Positions 33,561-43,540 of a stretch of 64,000 nucleotides of DNA are shown in pieces. The position numbers and the translations under genes are program-made. The notes under the pieces were generated by a model. The model did not search any database. It had not been told where the DNA came from and saw nothing but the letters and a program-made list of their open reading frames with translations. Source of the stretch: Bacteroidales bacterium UBA5235 (GTDB lineage Bacteria > Bacteroidota > Bacteroidia > Bacteroidales > VadinHA17); the NCBI GenBank assembly GCA_002409145.1, contig DHUL01000037.1:42610-106609 (forward strand), read 5' to 3'. Numbering within the stretch: position 1 is the first letter of the stretch; each line of letters starts with the position of its first letter.

Positions 33561-34451
33561 TTAACGTATTGTCCAGGTTGTATTAAACACATCCCAGCAA
33601 TATACGTAGTCATCAAGAACGATTGCCATCCTGTTAATCTGGATCACTCCGTTGTCAGTGAATGTGCCTGTCATGCTGATTCCCTTTGCTTCATCAAGGA
33701 ATGAGGCATCAGTATAATTACCGGCATCCCTGATTATATCATCCGTAGCATAATAGACTGATCCGGCAAACGGGCCACCATAGGCCTCATAAATATTACC
33801 AAGGTCCTGACCTGACTCTATTGTGACAATCTTGTCGTCCATATTGAATTTAAGAATCACAGCTTCGGTTCCAAATGAAATACCGGTAGCCTTCAGTTCA
33901 AGCTGATTATCTCCTTCAACTGTGGTTACAGTCCATAATTCATCATTGATTCCGGGCACGAAAGTACTGATTGCCTCCACATCATAAGTTCCTATCCATG
34001 TTGTGAGGGGATGTTCATCCTCCAGTATTGTCACCAGGATTGAATTTTGTGCAGCAACCGGGTAATTTTTGCTGTTACCTGCAATTGATACTTTAAACTG
34101 TTTATTGCCTGTGAATTTATCATCATTGGCTGGTATTACAGACACTGATGCAGTACCAACAGGAAGGTTGATATTCTTTGTTGACAGTGTAAAGTCGGTG
34201 CCTTCCACTGCAGGATTATCAATGCCGTCAACGGAAACCTGCAGTGTGACATCGGTAGCCTCGGTACCGGTGACACCGCCGAGATATATTGTAAATTCTC
34301 CTTCGGCATCCTCATTCAACGTGAGGACGGCTGTGTTCAAGCCGACAATGATGTTTGATTCATCATATATTACCGGATAGCTATCGTCGCAGGAAGTCAT
34401 CATAAGGATGGCTACTCCGAAAATGAACAATTTTGAAAATATCTTTTTCAT
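33561..34451 (-). CDS. Surface lipoprotein with Calx-beta-like domain, third gene of the SusCD operon
   Basis: A 296-residue lipoprotein (signal MKKIFSKLFIFGVAILMMTSC, Cys21). Residues about 35-150 look like a Calx-beta/immunoglobulin-like fold (TLNEDAEGEFTIYLGG, NPAVEGTDFTLSTKNINLPVGTASVSVIPANDD, VTILEDEH). The C-terminal half is a separate beta-rich domain (GTYDVEAISTF and onward) ending in WTIR. It takes the place that SusE/SusF-like glycan-binding lipoproteins hold in other loci, so a ligand-binding role on the cell surface is likely. It starts 17 bp after the susD-like gene. Confidence 0.8.
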   Translation of the reverse strand: MKKIFSKLFIFGVAILMMTSCDDSYPVIYDESNIIVGLNTAVLTLNEDAEGEFTIYLGGVTGTEATDVTLQVSVDGIDNPAVEGTDFTLSTKNINLPVGTASVSVIPANDDKFTGNKQFKVSIAGNSKNYPVAAQNSILVTILEDEHPLTTWIGTYDVEAISTFVPGINDELWTVTTVEGDNQLELKATGISFGTEAVILKFNMDDKIVTIESGQDLGNIYEAYGGPFAGSVYYATDDIIRDAGNYTDASFLDEAKGISMTGTFTDNGVIQINRMAIVLDDYVYCWDVFNTTWTIR

Positions 34452-34468
34452 CTCTTTCTGGTTTAGAG

Positions 34469-35911
34469 TTAATAACCCGGGTTTTGTTGGCAGTTGACAT
34501 TGGCGTCAATTTCTGCCTGTGGTATAGGCATGGCCCATAGGTAGTTGACAATTGCCGAGCCACCCGGGGTGAATATTACATTCTTATTTACCAGTCCGGT
34601 AAAATCTGTCCTTGAAAGTGAACGTCCGGTACGTGCAAGGTCAAAGAGTTCGTTTCCTTCGAAGCAAAGTTCCCTTCTTCTTTCAGCGTATATGTCATTG
34701 AGGGTCACAGAAGATGCAGCAGCAAGACCACGATGTATGCGGACAGCATTAAAATCATTCAGGGCTGTAGCACCAGGGACAGAGGCATCCTCGAGCAGAG
34801 CTTCAGCACGAATGAGATACATCTCGGCAAGTCTCAGAACAGGTGTATTATATTCCCTTATTGAACCATTGCGTCCCGGATATTTCAGGCTCCAGTATTC
34901 ACCCGGATAATCTTCAGGTTCGAGATAAAGATCAGCGCGAACATCACCTGCCTCATACAGGTTGATCAGGTCCATGGATGCTGCACAGTCACCGTATCCT
35001 TCCGGATTTACCAAATAGCTTATGGCCTCCCAGTAACCATGCGAAGTGTTCGGCTCTGAGCCATCTACCTGGAAAATGATTTCAGCGCCCGGTCCGCCAC
35101 TGCCCCAGTAACCATCATTATCCCATGTGGTATAATCCTCGGGGCTGAAGAGTTCAAAACCGGGGGCTCCGATAACATCGGTGGCCAGGGTTGCAGCCTC
35201 CTGCCAGTTCTCCATATAGAGGTGGACTTTAGCAAGGAGTGCCTGTGCGGCCACTTTAGTTGCCCAGGCGCCATCATCTCCTCTCGGACTGGTAACGGGA
35301 AGAAGCTCTATAGCATCTTCAAGGTCTGTAACTACCCTTTCATAGGTCTCGCCAACGGTATTACGGGAAGGATAACCTTCCTCTGTCACCAGAACGACAG
35401 GCACACCGGGATTGCTGACACCTGCTGAATAAGGCTGGCAGTACATGCGTGCCAGGTCAAAGTATGACAATCCCCTCAGGAAAAGGCATTCTCCCTTCAG
35501 CAGATCGATGTCAGTCTGTTCGATTCCAGCTTGCCCGAAACCACCATCAATAACCTCTATTACGTTATTTGCCTTCGCTATGGTTGAATATGCCACCGAC
35601 CAAAGCCCGGAGGTTGCACCCGGCCTGTTGTTCCATAAGTATTCGTCAGTATAGCGACCCGAAACAACAGAGCCTCTTTTTGCGTTACCCCCTTTCATGT
35701 CAGCAGTAACTATAAATCCGGCACCGTACCATTCTGTAGAACACAACTGCGAGTAAGCACCGCCGGTTGCATTGTTGAGTCCGTCAAATGTGGAAAGAGT
35801 CTCTTTGTTCAATTGTGATAACCGGGGTTCTTTCACAAGAAAATCTTCGCATGCTGTGGTAAACAGAACCAGAATGATTACCAGGAATATTGTATAACTT
35901 CTCGTTTTCAT
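34469..35911 (-). CDS. SusD/RagB family nutrient-binding outer-membrane lipoprotein
   Basis: A 480-residue lipoprotein (Cys21 in FTTACEDF) that closes the SusC barrel and captures the substrate. Family features are the N-terminal LNKETLSTFDGLNNATGGAYSQL and the TPR-like helices with LLKGECLFLRGLSYFDLARMYCQPYS. LRLAEMYLIRAEALLEDAS and the C-terminal RRELCFEGNELFDLARTGR follow further on. It ends in WAMPIPQAEIDANVNCQQNPGY. It lies 19 bp after the susC-like gene. No glycoside hydrolase or protease is next to it, so the substrate is unknown. Confidence 0.93.
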   Translation of the reverse strand: MKTRSYTIFLVIILVLFTTACEDFLVKEPRLSQLNKETLSTFDGLNNATGGAYSQLCSTEWYGAGFIVTADMKGGNAKRGSVVSGRYTDEYLWNNRPGATSGLWSVAYSTIAKANNVIEVIDGGFGQAGIEQTDIDLLKGECLFLRGLSYFDLARMYCQPYSAGVSNPGVPVVLVTEEGYPSRNTVGETYERVVTDLEDAIELLPVTSPRGDDGAWATKVAAQALLAKVHLYMENWQEAATLATDVIGAPGFELFSPEDYTTWDNDGYWGSGGPGAEIIFQVDGSEPNTSHGYWEAISYLVNPEGYGDCAASMDLINLYEAGDVRADLYLEPEDYPGEYWSLKYPGRNGSIREYNTPVLRLAEMYLIRAEALLEDASVPGATALNDFNAVRIHRGLAAASSVTLNDIYAERRRELCFEGNELFDLARTGRSLSRTDFTGLVNKNVIFTPGGSAIVNYLWAMPIPQAEIDANVNCQQNPGY

Positions 35912-35930
35912 ATCATCATCGTTTTAATGA

Positions 35931-38909
35931 TTAAAATGATACCTCAATCCCACCAATGATCTTCTTTGTCTGAGGGTAGATACCTGAGCCGCTGCCTTCA
36001 ACCCCTCTTTCGGGATCCCAGAAATCTACCTTATGGAAAGTGTAAAGGTTAACAGCAGCTGCATAAATCCTCAGGTTTTGCATTTTCATCCTGGCAGTGA
36101 CTGCCTTGGGGAGAGAATAGGAAAGGGTAAGGTTCTTAACCCTTAAATAAGATCCGTCGTATAACCAGCGTGTGCTGAGAGAACTGCTGGAAGCCGATAC
36201 GTTATTTGCTACCGGTTTGGGGTTGCGTGCAATCTGACCAGGAGTTGTCCAGTAATCAAGCTGAGTATTGCCATAGTTGTTTGGCCAGCTGAAACCATCA
36301 GAATTGGCATACCTGTTCTCGGTCAGGCAGATGAGGTTGCCATATTTATATTCAAAGTTTACATCCAGGGTCAGACCCTTGTAAGATACTGCGGTATTGA
36401 AGCCTCCCGTCAGCTTGGGTTCAGGAGAGCCGGCAATGATTCTTCTTGCTTCCGAATACTTGTTGGTCAACTCTCCATCTTCATTGTACCACATTGCGTC
36501 ACCATTGGCAGGGTTAACGCCGGCATAGTCAAACAGATAGAAGCTGTAGAGCCGTTCTCCGACCTTATGTAAAAGAAGGGTGTTTGATGTCGGCACAAAC
36601 TGCTCATCTTTCCCAAGATCAAGTATTTCACTTTTATTATGGGAGAGATTGAAGCCTGCATTCCATTTGAAATCATTACCGGAGATAATAGAGCCGTCTA
36701 TCAGAAACTCAAATCCTGCGTTCCTTATGGAACCGATATTCGACTTGATGGACGGGAAACCTGATGTGAGTGATAACGGATAGTCAAGAAGCATATCAGT
36801 GGTCTTTCTTGAGTATACATCAAATGATCCGGTAATTCTGTCGAATAATGCAAAATCAAAACCGGCATTGTATTCACTGTTGTTTTCCCAACCCAATTCC
36901 GGGTTAGCCGGTTGTACCGGAACCATTACTGAGATGGCATTGTATTCTGCAGGACGGTATAAACCAAACTGTTCATAGTCGCCAATATTAAAGTTGCCGC
37001 TTATACCATAACTGCCCCTGAGCTTGAGCATATTGACAAAACTGATGTCTTCCATAAAAGCTTCATTATGGATGTTCCATGAGGCACCCAGCGACCAGAA
37101 GGTACCCCACCTGTTTTTTTCACCGAAACGCGATGAACCATCTGATCTCAGGCTGGCCTGCAGATAATACTTACTGTCAAAATTGTAATACATGACGCCA
37201 AAGAAAGACAGTATGGAGTAGGCTGATTCAAAATAGTCAGCATCGTCATCCTCGGCAGTTGCAGTATTTGGGAAGGGTATATCAGGATGAACTCCTGGAG
37301 AATAGATGAAATATTCGTTATAATTATATCTTGAAGCCTCCTGACCTGCAACCACTGACAAAGAATGCCTGTCAAATTCATTGCTGTAGTTGAGTGTATT
37401 GGAAGTTGTTAGCAAAAGATACTTGGTTCTGGATACCTGTAGTGTTCCGGTTTCCTCTCCGTAATTGGCTTCCGGGGTCCAGAGTCTCGCTCCTTCCCCG
37501 TCGGTCAGTTCTATACCATTTGTGGTCTTTGCGGTGAGTCCTTTGATAATGTTATATTCCAGATATCCATTCCCGTTAAGCTTGTACTGTTTCTCCCACT
37601 GCGAATCATAATCAGCCGTGGCCCTGGGATTTGTATAGTTATTCTCAGGGATGTTGAGATTGTATGTTCCATCTTCATTATAAAGCGGAGTAAAAGGCTT
37701 GATCATAATCATCGAAAACAGGGGATTAGCAAAGTATAAACTCTGCATGGCAATGTCATTTGCCTTTGAGTATGCACCATTTATGCGTGTTCCCAGCTTT
37801 AGTTTATTGCTGATCTTATGATCAATGTTGGAACGTACTGCATACTTCTTGTAATCAGACCCATAAACAATACCCTGATGATCATCATAAACGAGTGAGA
37901 AGAAGTTGGCTGTTTTGTCTGTACCTCCCTCGGCGCTTATTTCGGCAGAATATATGTTGCCGGTCCTGGTAAGCTCTTTTTTCCAATCCGTTACCGGTCC
38001 GTCAAGTAATGACAAGGGGAAATAATAGGCTGCCCTGGTCGGGTCATCCGGATTGCCTCCGGCGTTTGTAACGGCAAGCCTCTGATATGTAAGGTATTCC
38101 TCAGCAGTCAGGGGGCGATAACCATTATCATTTGCCAGCTGTTCCACTCCGTAGGAGGCGCGGAAGTTAATCTTCGTTGCACCGGATTTACCTGATTTGG
38201 TAGTGATAAGGATAACCCCGTTTGCAGCCCGCGAACCGTAGATGCTTGAAGCAGCGGCGTCCTTGAGGATCGTCATCGACTCAACATCATTCGGGTTAAG
38301 TGATGCAAGCGCGTTACCTGTGTTGGTGAAGTAACTCTGATTACCCGACAATACAGGAATTCCGTCTATTACATACAGAGGTTCAGTACCGGCATTAATA
38401 GAACTGATGCCACGGATACGTATCTCCGAGGCAGCTCCGGGCTGCCCGGATGTAGAGGTTACCTGAACACCGGCCACCTTCCCGGTAAGCATCTTTTCAA
38501 TACTTGTTTCAGGGATGTTCTTGATTTCAGCACTCCTGACCTCACCGACTGATCCCGTGCTGGCCTCTCGTTTCTGCACGCCATAAGCCACCACGATCAC
38601 CTCCTCAAGGTTCAGAAGATCAGGTTGCATGGCAATATCAATGATGTTACCTGCACCTACGGTAACTTCCTGTGTCTTCTGGCCCGTAAACCTGTACACA
38701 AGGATCTGTCCCTCCGAGGCTTTAATTGAATACTGACCATCAGTGTCGGTCACTACCCCTGTTGTGGTCCCCTTTACCTGAACAGTCACTCCCGGTATGC
38801 CCAAATTGTCTTCTGTGCCGGTAACAGTTCCGGTAATTAACTTTTCCTGGGCAAAGGCAGTTGCCAGGAATCCACATAGTACCATAAATACTAAAATTCC
38901 CCTTTTCAT
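35931..38909 (-). CDS. SusC/RagA family TonB-linked outer-membrane transporter
   Basis: A 992-residue transporter. The signal peptide (residues 1-20) is followed by a CarboxypepD-reg-like domain (about 23-110), the TonB-box region EEVIVVAYGVQKR, and a plug. The plug carries the hallmark IRGISSINAGTEPLYVIDGIPV and SIYGSRAANGVILITTKSG. A barrel ending in a phenylalanine (IGGIEVSF) completes it. There is no N-terminal STN domain, so it does not signal to an anti-sigma factor in the usual way. Upstream, TTTG and CATATTTG with 18 nt between them may be its promoter, with one mismatch in the -7 box. Confidence 0.95.
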   Translation of the reverse strand: MKRGILVFMVLCGFLATAFAQEKLITGTVTGTEDNLGIPGVTVQVKGTTTGVVTDTDGQYSIKASEGQILVYRFTGQKTQEVTVGAGNIIDIAMQPDLLNLEEVIVVAYGVQKREASTGSVGEVRSAEIKNIPETSIEKMLTGKVAGVQVTSTSGQPGAASEIRIRGISSINAGTEPLYVIDGIPVLSGNQSYFTNTGNALASLNPNDVESMTILKDAAASSIYGSRAANGVILITTKSGKSGATKINFRASYGVEQLANDNGYRPLTAEEYLTYQRLAVTNAGGNPDDPTRAAYYFPLSLLDGPVTDWKKELTRTGNIYSAEISAEGGTDKTANFFSLVYDDHQGIVYGSDYKKYAVRSNIDHKISNKLKLGTRINGAYSKANDIAMQSLYFANPLFSMIMIKPFTPLYNEDGTYNLNIPENNYTNPRATADYDSQWEKQYKLNGNGYLEYNIIKGLTAKTTNGIELTDGEGARLWTPEANYGEETGTLQVSRTKYLLLTTSNTLNYSNEFDRHSLSVVAGQEASRYNYNEYFIYSPGVHPDIPFPNTATAEDDDADYFESAYSILSFFGVMYYNFDSKYYLQASLRSDGSSRFGEKNRWGTFWSLGASWNIHNEAFMEDISFVNMLKLRGSYGISGNFNIGDYEQFGLYRPAEYNAISVMVPVQPANPELGWENNSEYNAGFDFALFDRITGSFDVYSRKTTDMLLDYPLSLTSGFPSIKSNIGSIRNAGFEFLIDGSIISGNDFKWNAGFNLSHNKSEILDLGKDEQFVPTSNTLLLHKVGERLYSFYLFDYAGVNPANGDAMWYNEDGELTNKYSEARRIIAGSPEPKLTGGFNTAVSYKGLTLDVNFEYKYGNLICLTENRYANSDGFSWPNNYGNTQLDYWTTPGQIARNPKPVANNVSASSSSLSTRWLYDGSYLRVKNLTLSYSLPKAVTARMKMQNLRIYAAAVNLYTFHKVDFWDPERGVEGSGSGIYPQTKKIIGGIEVSF

Positions 38910-39021
38910 AACTTTTCAAAATGTTTAGCAATTTTGTAGTAGTTCCAAATATGCAAATACATACTAGAAATCAAACTCCCATTGTTAAAAAAAATTGTTT
39001 CAGGGCATCCCCCTTTTTCCT

Positions 39022-39029
39022 TAAATTTG
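39022..39029 (+). promoter_or_regulatory. -7 box upstream of dnaE
   Basis: TAAATTTG is a perfect TAnnTTTG, 40 nt before the dnaE start. The nearest TTG lies 24 nt upstream of the box, further than the usual 19-20. Confidence 0.45.
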
Positions 39030-39069
39030 TCAGCAGGTGAGGTGAAAATCAGGTAACAAACAGTTTTTT

Positions 39070-42000
39070 ATGTCTTTATTTGTTCATTTACACGTACATA
39101 CACAATATTCCATTCTTGACGGGGCATCAGCCGTAAAAACTCTGGTCCGAAGGGCGAATGAACTGGGAATGAAAGCTCTTGCCATCACTGACCATGGGAA
39201 CATGTTCGGCGTAAAAGAATTCCATGATGCAGCTACTGCTGCATCCATAAAACCCATTATCGGATGCGAAATCTACGTGGCACGGACAAGCCTTGAAGAC
39301 AAAACATCCGTGGAGGACCGCTCCGGTGACCATCTTATATTACTGGCAAAAAACAAAACCGGGTACCGGAACCTGATCAAACTGGTTTCAGAAGCATGGA
39401 TCCGGGGCTTCTATTACAAGCCACGCATTGACAAGGAGCTTCTCCGTAAGCATCGTGAGGGACTTATCGCTTCTTCCGCCTGCATTGCCGGAGAGGCGGC
39501 GCAGGAAATACTGACGGGAAACATACGTGCAGCTGAGGAAGCCATCCTTTCATACAGTGAGATCTTCGGTGACGACTACTACCTTGAGGTGCAACGCCAC
39601 GAAACAACTGATCCGACAGCCGATGTTACCGTCTTCCCCCAGCAGCAACGGGTGATAGCCGCATACCGTGAGCTGGCAGCAAAACACAATATTAAAATAA
39701 TAGCCTCTAACGACGTCCACTTCATAATGAAGGATGACGCCGAGGCTCACGATCGTCTTATTTGCCTCAATACGGGCAAGGATATCGATGACCTTAAGAG
39801 ACTTCGCTATACCAAACAGGAGTACCTGAAGAGTGCAGATGAGATGCTGGACATCTTTGCCGATATTCCCGAGGCGGTCAGCAACACTGTGGACCTGGCA
39901 GATAAGGTTGAGTATTACAAGCTTAACAGCGAGCCCATAATGCCGGAATTCTTGATCCCCGGCGAATTTGCCGACAAGGACGAATACCTCCGGCACCTGA
40001 CGATGAAAGGAGCAGCAGAGCGGTGGGAGACTATCACACCTGAAATACAGTCACGCATTGATTTTGAGCTCTCAGTAATCAAAAACATGGGCTTCCCCGG
40101 CTACTTCCTGATAGTGCAGGATTTCCTGAAGGCTGCCCGCGGGATGGGCGTATGGGTCGGTCCGGGCAGGGGATCTGCTGCCGGTAGTGCCGTAGCCTAT
40201 TCTCTCCGGATCACTGACATTGATCCCATAAAGTATAATCTCCTCTTCGAAAGATTCCTCAACCCTGACCGCATCTCGATGCCTGACATAGACATTGACT
40301 TCGACGAAGACGGCCGTGAGAAGGTACTCAGGTACGTGGTTGAAAAGTACGGTCATGACCGTGTGGCACATATCATAACCTTCGGCACCATGGCCGCCAA
40401 GATGGCTATCAGGGATGTTGCCCGCGTACAGAAACTGCCTCTTCCCGAAGCAATAAGGCTGACTAAGCTGGTGCCCGACAGACCCGGCACAACCCTGGCA
40501 TCAGCTTACGAGGAAGTGCCTGAGCTGCTGAAGGAGAAGGAGTCAAAGGAACCACTGGTAGCCCAGACACTGAAGTATGCAGAGGTGCTAGAAGGAAGCA
40601 TCAGGCAGACCGGTGTCCACGCCTGCGGAATAATTATAGGCAAGGATAACCTGTCAGAACATATACCCATCTGTACTGCGAAGGATACTGACCTCTATGT
40701 GACCCAGTACGAAGGCAACCACGTTGAGTCAGTGGGGCTTCTGAAAATGGACTTTCTTGGTCTGAAAACCCTTTCAATCATGAAGGATGCCGTTGACAAT
40801 ATTAAAAAGTCAAAAGGCATAACAATTGACCTCCAGACCCTGGAACTCGATGACCGGGTTACATATGAACTCTTCAGCAACGGTGAGACAACAGGCGTAT
40901 TCCAGTTTGAATCTGTCGGTATGAAACGGTACCTCCGCGAACTGAAGCCAAACCAGTTCGGTGACCTTATCGCCATGAACGCTCTCTACCGCCCCGGACC
41001 GATGGACTATATACCGCAGTTCATCAGGCGCAAGCACGGGAAGGAAAAGATCTCATACGAGGTGCCGGCCATGGAAAAGTATCTTAAAGAAACATACGGC
41101 ATCACTGTTTACCAGGAACAGGTGATGCTTCTCTCACAGGAACTGGGAGGTTTTTCCAAAGGCCAGGCCGACTCGCTGCGCAAGGCGATGGGCAAAAAGA
41201 AGCGTGACATCATGGACAGGCTCAAGGAGCAGTTCATTGAGGGTTGCCGCAGGAACGAATATGACCAGAACACAATAAACAAGATATGGTCAGACTGGGA
41301 ATCGTTCGCTCAATATGCCTTCAACAAGTCACACTCAACCTGTTATGCGCTGATAGCCTACCAGACGGGATACCTCAAGGCACATTACCCGGCAGAGTTC
41401 ATGGCGGCAGTACTGAGCCGCAACATCAGTGATATAAAGAAGATCACCGTCATGATGGAGGAGACCAGGCGAATGGGGATAGAAGTTCTTGGCCCTGACG
41501 TAAATGAGAGCCTCCTGCAGTTCACCGTCAACCGTAACGGCAACATCAGGTTCGGACTGGGCGCCATCAAGGGTGTGGGTGAGAATGCAGTACTCCACCT
41601 GATTGAGGAAAGGGAAAAGAACGGTCCATACAAAGATATTTATGATCTTGCAGAAAGGGTGAACCTGAACACTGTCAACAAAAAAATGCTTGAAGCCCTG
41701 GTGGTATCAGGCGCCCTCGACGGGCTTCAGGGGATGACCAGGGCCCAGTACTTCGCCGCTGACGGCAAGGGCTCCAGCTTCCTCGAAAGCCTTATCCGTT
41801 ACGGCAACAACGTGAAGAACATCAGGAACAGCACCCAGCAGTCACTCTTCGGCGACACCGGCGGATTTGACCTGGTACGTCCCGAACCGGCACCATGCCC
41901 CGAATGGTCAAAGCTTGAAAGACTTAACAAGGAAAAGGAGGTTATCGGCATCTACCTCTCATCACACCCTCTTGATGATTTCAAACTTGAGATCAGCACA

Positions 42001-42555
42001 TTCTGCAATGCAAACCTGACCGACCTTCAGAACCTGAGTGAGTTCGCCAACCGTGATGTCTGCGTCGCCGGTATCGTGAGTGACACCCGCAGCGGGGTGA
42101 CCAGGAACGGCAAACCCTTCGGGGGATTCACCCTGCAGGATTATACTGATTCGTTCTCCTTCCTGCTGTTTGACAAGGATTATGTTTCCTTCAGCAACTA
42201 CTTCAGGAATGACTATCAGCTCCTTGTAAGAGGGAGGGTGCAGGGAAGACATTTCAACCCCGAGGAGCTTGAATTCAAGATAAAGGAGATCCACCTCCTG
42301 ACTGCCGTCAGGGAAGACCTGATAACATCAATCACCATAAAACTGAAACCGGAACTGGTTAATCCTGAATTCATTAAAAACCTTAAGTCAGTCATATCGG
42401 AAAACCCCGGGAACAAATCTCTGAAATTCCTGTTGATTGACCATGATGAAAGGATTACCATCCCGCTCTTCTCGCGAAGTATAAAGGCAGGTATCACTGA
42501 TGAGCTTATCGGATGGCTTGAAGATAATCCGGAACTCGGTTTTAAAGTAAATTAG
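39070..42555 (+). CDS. dnaE: DNA polymerase III alpha subunit
   Basis: The replicative polymerase subunit, 1161 residues. It starts with a PHP domain (HLHVHTQYSILDGA, then AITDHGNMFG). The C-family polymerase core has catalytic aspartates in MPDIDIDFDEDG (Asp406, Asp408) and the GPGRGSAAGS loop. HhH DNA-binding, OB-fold (VAGIVSDTRSGVTRNGKPFGGFTLQDYTDS) and C-terminal parts follow. Size and order match DnaE1. The plus-strand frame overlaps nothing upstream; trxA follows 46 bp later. Confidence 0.97.
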   Translation: MSLFVHLHVHTQYSILDGASAVKTLVRRANELGMKALAITDHGNMFGVKEFHDAATAASIKPIIGCEIYVARTSLEDKTSVEDRSGDHLILLAKNKTGYRNLIKLVSEAWIRGFYYKPRIDKELLRKHREGLIASSACIAGEAAQEILTGNIRAAEEAILSYSEIFGDDYYLEVQRHETTDPTADVTVFPQQQRVIAAYRELAAKHNIKIIASNDVHFIMKDDAEAHDRLICLNTGKDIDDLKRLRYTKQEYLKSADEMLDIFADIPEAVSNTVDLADKVEYYKLNSEPIMPEFLIPGEFADKDEYLRHLTMKGAAERWETITPEIQSRIDFELSVIKNMGFPGYFLIVQDFLKAARGMGVWVGPGRGSAAGSAVAYSLRITDIDPIKYNLLFERFLNPDRISMPDIDIDFDEDGREKVLRYVVEKYGHDRVAHIITFGTMAAKMAIRDVARVQKLPLPEAIRLTKLVPDRPGTTLASAYEEVPELLKEKESKEPLVAQTLKYAEVLEGSIRQTGVHACGIIIGKDNLSEHIPICTAKDTDLYVTQYEGNHVESVGLLKMDFLGLKTLSIMKDAVDNIKKSKGITIDLQTLELDDRVTYELFSNGETTGVFQFESVGMKRYLRELKPNQFGDLIAMNALYRPGPMDYIPQFIRRKHGKEKISYEVPAMEKYLKETYGITVYQEQVMLLSQELGGFSKGQADSLRKAMGKKKRDIMDRLKEQFIEGCRRNEYDQNTINKIWSDWESFAQYAFNKSHSTCYALIAYQTGYLKAHYPAEFMAAVLSRNISDIKKITVMMEETRRMGIEVLGPDVNESLLQFTVNRNGNIRFGLGAIKGVGENAVLHLIEEREKNGPYKDIYDLAERVNLNTVNKKMLEALVVSGALDGLQGMTRAQYFAADGKGSSFLESLIRYGNNVKNIRNSTQQSLFGDTGGFDLVRPEPAPCPEWSKLERLNKEKEVIGIYLSSHPLDDFKLEISTFCNANLTDLQNLSEFANRDVCVAGIVSDTRSGVTRNGKPFGGFTLQDYTDSFSFLLFDKDYVSFSNYFRNDYQLLVRGRVQGRHFNPEELEFKIKEIHLLTAVREDLITSITIKLKPELVNPEFIKNLKSVISENPGNKSLKFLLIDHDERITIPLFSRSIKAGITDELIGWLEDNPELGFKVN

Positions 42556-42556
42556 G

Positions 42557-42564
42557 TATCTTTG
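42557..42564 (+). promoter_or_regulatory. -7 box of trxA
   Basis: TATCTTTG directly after the dnaE stop, a perfect TAnnTTTG 37 nt before the trxA start. The -33 region has TTTT rather than TTG. It would let trxA be transcribed apart from dnaE. Confidence 0.5.
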
Positions 42565-42601
42565 AAACGGAAAGAAAGTAATTAAAGAAACATATAACAT
42601 T

Positions 42602-42919
42602 ATGGCACAACAAGTTAACGACAGCAATTTTGATGAGGTAGTATTGAAGTCAGACAAACCGGTTATTGTTGATTTCTGGGCTGAATGGTGCGGACCCTGC
42701 AGAATGATAGCTCCCTACATTGAACAGATAGCAGAGGCTTACAAGGAGAAAGCGCTGGTCGTTAAGTGTGACGTTGACAGCTCCCCTGAAGTTGCCCGCC
42801 GGTTTATGATAAGAAATATCCCGACTGTGCTTTATTTCAAAAACGGTGAGGTGGTTGACAAGCAGGTGGGCGCCGCTGCCCGCTCTGCCTTCGAGGCCAA
42901 GCTCACTCCCCTGCTATGA
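42602..42919 (+). CDS. trxA: Thioredoxin
   Basis: Cytoplasmic disulfide reductase of 105 residues with the classical active site WAEWCGPCRM (Cys30, Cys33), Asp24 in VIVDFW, and the cis-proline loop RNIPTVLYF. There is no signal peptide. Seven bp separate its stop from the LOG-family gene, so the two are probably one transcript. Confidence 0.96.
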   Translation: MAQQVNDSNFDEVVLKSDKPVIVDFWAEWCGPCRMIAPYIEQIAEAYKEKALVVKCDVDSSPEVARRFMIRNIPTVLYFKNGEVVDKQVGAAARSAFEAKLTPLL

Positions 42920-42926
42920 TAACAGT

Positions 42927-43502
42927 ATGAAGGTATGTGTTTTTGCAGCCTCCAGCAGCCGTATTGACCCTGCTTATATGAAAGCGGCTGAAGAACTGGG
43001 CGTGGCATTTGCCAGGCACAGGGTTCATGCTGTGTTCGGCGGAGGAGGCATAGGACTGATGGGGGTATTCGCCGATTCACTGATGACTCATGGCGGCACC
43101 CTGACCGGAGTAATCCCGGGTTTTATGATAGATGAGGGCTGGGGACACAGCGGGGTGAGTGATATGATTGTCACCCCTGACATGTCAGAGAGGAAGAAAA
43201 CCATCTTCGCCATGTCAGATGCTGCAGTAGCTCTTCCCGGCGGCGTGGGGACACTCGAAGAACTAACGGAAGTTATCACCCTTAAGCAACTGGGTCAGTT
43301 CAACAAACCTATCGTAATCATTAATGTCAACGGTTTCTATGACCACCTGATCGAGTTTTTTGACCATATGGTCAGGGGTCACTTCATGAGACTGGAACAC
43401 AAGGATATATGGCAGATAGTTACCACTGCCGATGAGGTTGTGCCGGCCATTATCAATTATACCGGCTGGCATGCCGATCCCAGGGTGATTGCCAGGATAT
43501 AA
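42927..43502 (+). CDS. LOG family protein (TIGR00730, nucleotide phosphoribohydrolase-like)
   Basis: A 191-residue Rossmann-fold protein with the family motif PGGVGTLEELTEV and the N-terminal VFAASSSRIDPAYMKAAEELG, plus VFGGGGIGLMG. Characterised members hydrolyse cytokinin riboside 5'-monophosphate or purine/pyrimidine nucleotide 5'-monophosphates to the base and ribose 5-phosphate. The start is the ATG at 42927; an open frame from 42846 overlaps trxA and is not used. Confidence 0.9.
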   Translation: MKVCVFAASSSRIDPAYMKAAEELGVAFARHRVHAVFGGGGIGLMGVFADSLMTHGGTLTGVIPGFMIDEGWGHSGVSDMIVTPDMSERKKTIFAMSDAAVALPGGVGTLEELTEVITLKQLGQFNKPIVIINVNGFYDHLIEFFDHMVRGHFMRLEHKDIWQIVTTADEVVPAIINYTGWHADPRVIARI

Positions 43503-43540
43503 CCCGACTCATTGAAAGCGTCTGAAAGGCATGCTGTTAT

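Noticed and set aside
42846..42926. Longer start for the LOG-family protein
   Set aside because: Would overlap the thioredoxin gene by 74 bp; a normal start lies 7 bp after its stop.
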